Source: Actinomycetota bacterium (lineage in GTDB: Bacteria > Actinomycetota > Acidimicrobiia > Acidimicrobiales > Ilumatobacteraceae). Taken from it: a stretch of DNA of 6,276 nucleotides. The position numbers and the translations under genes were made by a program. The notes under the pieces are model-generated. The model worked only from the letters and a program-made list of their open reading frames with translations. It made no database searches and was not told where the DNA came from. The DNA is taken from assembly GCA_009705435.1 (NCBI GenBank), contig WLTJ01000103.1:1-6276 (forward strand). The letters run 5' to 3'. Positions 5,388-6,276 of the stretch are shown in pieces; the stretch's first letter is position 1; the number at the start of each line of letters is the position of its first letter.

Positions 5388-6276
5388 ATCAGTTTCAAGG
5401 TGTGGCTGAAACGCTCAACCGAATCAAGATCAAAAGGTGCCCGCAGTGCAAGGTTGATCTGCTCGGCGCCGGCCTCAACATACTGACCAATGCGATCAAT
5501 CACTTCTTCATCTGACCCAGTCAAAACTCCTGGCCGAACGGCGTTGGCCATGACACCAAATTGAGCCTGCAAACTTTCCTCAGTCCAAGCGATAGCCAAG
5601 TTGACTGTTCGCTTGATATCGCTCGGATCGCGTCCGACGGCCTCGCAATGACTCGTCAGCACCGCACTTTTGTGAGTAAAGGCCTCGGGGGAGACGAAGG
5701 GAACATTCCAGCCATCTGCGTATTTGGCAGCGATGTTAAGAGTACGTTTTTCTCCGCCACCACCAATCCAAATCGGTATTTTCTTTTGAATTGGTCGGGG
5801 TTCATTGCGGGCGTTCACCAAATTGAACCATTCGCCTGTGAAGTCAGTGACATCCTCGTGAAGTAATCCGCGAACACATTGTGCGGCTTCTTCGAGTTGA
5901 TCCATTCGTGTTTTGACTCCTGGAAAATCTATGCCGTAAGCGTTGTACTCCACTTGAGCCCAACCCGCACCGAGACCCATGTCGGCGCGTCCACCAGAAA
6001 TGTGATCAATGGCAGTGATCATCTTGGCGAGGACTGCGGGATGGCGATATCCGACCGAGTAGACCAAAGAGCCAACGCGAACACGTGAAGTTTCCGCGGC
6101 GAGGGCGGCGTGCATTGCCACAGCCTCAAAGCAGGCAGCGTCATCTGGTTTGCCAGTGGCTCCATAGAAGTGATCCCAAATTGAAATCCAATCGAAGCCG
6201 AGATCTTCAATTTTGCGCCAAGCGGGGCGAAGTACGTCGTAAGAGGTGTGTTGCAATCCGGTGTGTACACCGAATC
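5384..6276 (-). CDS. LLM-class F420-dependent oxidoreductase (5' partial, start just outside the window)
   Basis: This is a luciferase-like monooxygenase (TIM-barrel) family enzyme that uses the deazaflavin F420 for hydride transfer; the substrate is unknown and the location cytoplasmic. The frame stays open to the right edge. In-frame codons before the TTG at 6256-6254 encode FGVHTG, so the reading continues FGVHTGLQHTSYDVLRPAWR, the usual N-terminal strand of this family. The true start should be only a few codons beyond the window, and the TTG is not it. Numbering from that TTG, family signatures are LGFDWISIWDHFY (19-31), VRVGSLVYSVGYRHPAVLAK (59-78), IDHISGGRADMGLGAGW (83-99), YNAYGIDFPGVKTRMDQLEEA (104-124, quoted in part), PIWIGGGGEKRTLNIAAKYA (161-180) and DGWNVPFVSPE (181-191). 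The C-terminal part ends IGQYVEAGAEQINLALRAPF and a short tail. Its TGA overlaps the galK GTG (GTGA), so the two are likely one operon. F420 use supports an actinobacterial host. Confidence 0.92.
   Translation of the reverse strand, partial: FGVHTGLQHTSYDVLRPAWRKIEDLGFDWISIWDHFYGATGKPDDAACFEAVAMHAALAAETSRVRVGSLVYSVGYRHPAVLAKMITAIDHISGGRADMGLGAGWAQVEYNAYGIDFPGVKTRMDQLEEAAQCVRGLLHEDVTDFTGEWFNLVNARNEPRPIQKKIPIWIGGGGEKRTLNIAAKYADGWNVPFVSPEAFTHKSAVLTSHCEAVGRDPSDIKRTVNLAIAWTEESLQAQFGVMANAVRPGVLTGSDEEVIDRIGQYVEAGAEQINLALRAPFDLDSVERFSHTLKLM

Noticed and set aside
5384..6256. Oxidoreductase start at the TTG at 6256-6254
   Set aside because: In-frame codons upstream encode FGVHTG, the family's conserved first strand, so the true start is beyond the window.

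Overview
This is a compact bacterial chromosomal segment, most likely from an actinobacterium (Actinomycetota). Four points support this. A UvrD-type helicase carries a C-terminal HRDC domain, the UvrD2 arrangement of actinobacteria. There is an F420-dependent (LLM class) oxidoreductase. A lysine/alanine/proline-rich basic tail resembles those on actinobacterial HU or topoisomerase I. Start codons lack clear Shine-Dalgarno sequences, and two have -10-like hexamers placed for leaderless transcription. By eye, GC is near 50 %, low for the phylum, so a free-living aquatic lineage (for example Acidimicrobiia) is a guess only. Coding density is about 99 %: only 32 + 34 + 2 bases lie between genes.

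Layout. (1) 1-321, plus: the 3' end of a gene for a very basic protein, its last 106 codons made of AP[AV]KK repeats, with a recent 111-bp tandem duplication. (2) 354-1127, plus: exodeoxyribonuclease III (xth). It overlaps by 8 bases (3) 1120-1809, plus: a PaaI-type hotdog thioesterase. (4) 1794-3752, minus: a UvrD2-like helicase with an HRDC domain, converging on the thioesterase with a 16-base overlap. (5) 3787-4398, plus: a two-TM membrane protein with a bacterial PH domain and a C-terminal SHOCT domain, divergent from the helicase across 34 bases that hold a likely leaderless promoter. (6) 4401-5387, minus: a galactokinase that stops early at its C-terminus, 2 bases from the PH gene stop. 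(7) 5384-6276, minus: an LLM-class F420-dependent oxidoreductase that runs off the right edge, upstream of galK and joined to it by a GTGA overlap.

How they fit together. Exonuclease III and UvrD2 are both DNA-repair enzymes, and the basic-tailed protein is probably nucleic-acid binding, so the left half has a genome-maintenance flavour. The strands differ and no single operon is implied. galK and the oxidoreductase form a translationally coupled pair. I found no mobile element, CRISPR array, tRNA or rRNA, and no defence-like gene set. This looks like ordinary core-genome sequence. The most interesting points are local: the repeat expansion, the missing zinc-type cysteines in UvrD2, the shortened galactokinase with an altered sugar-binding motif, and the leaderless promoter signals.
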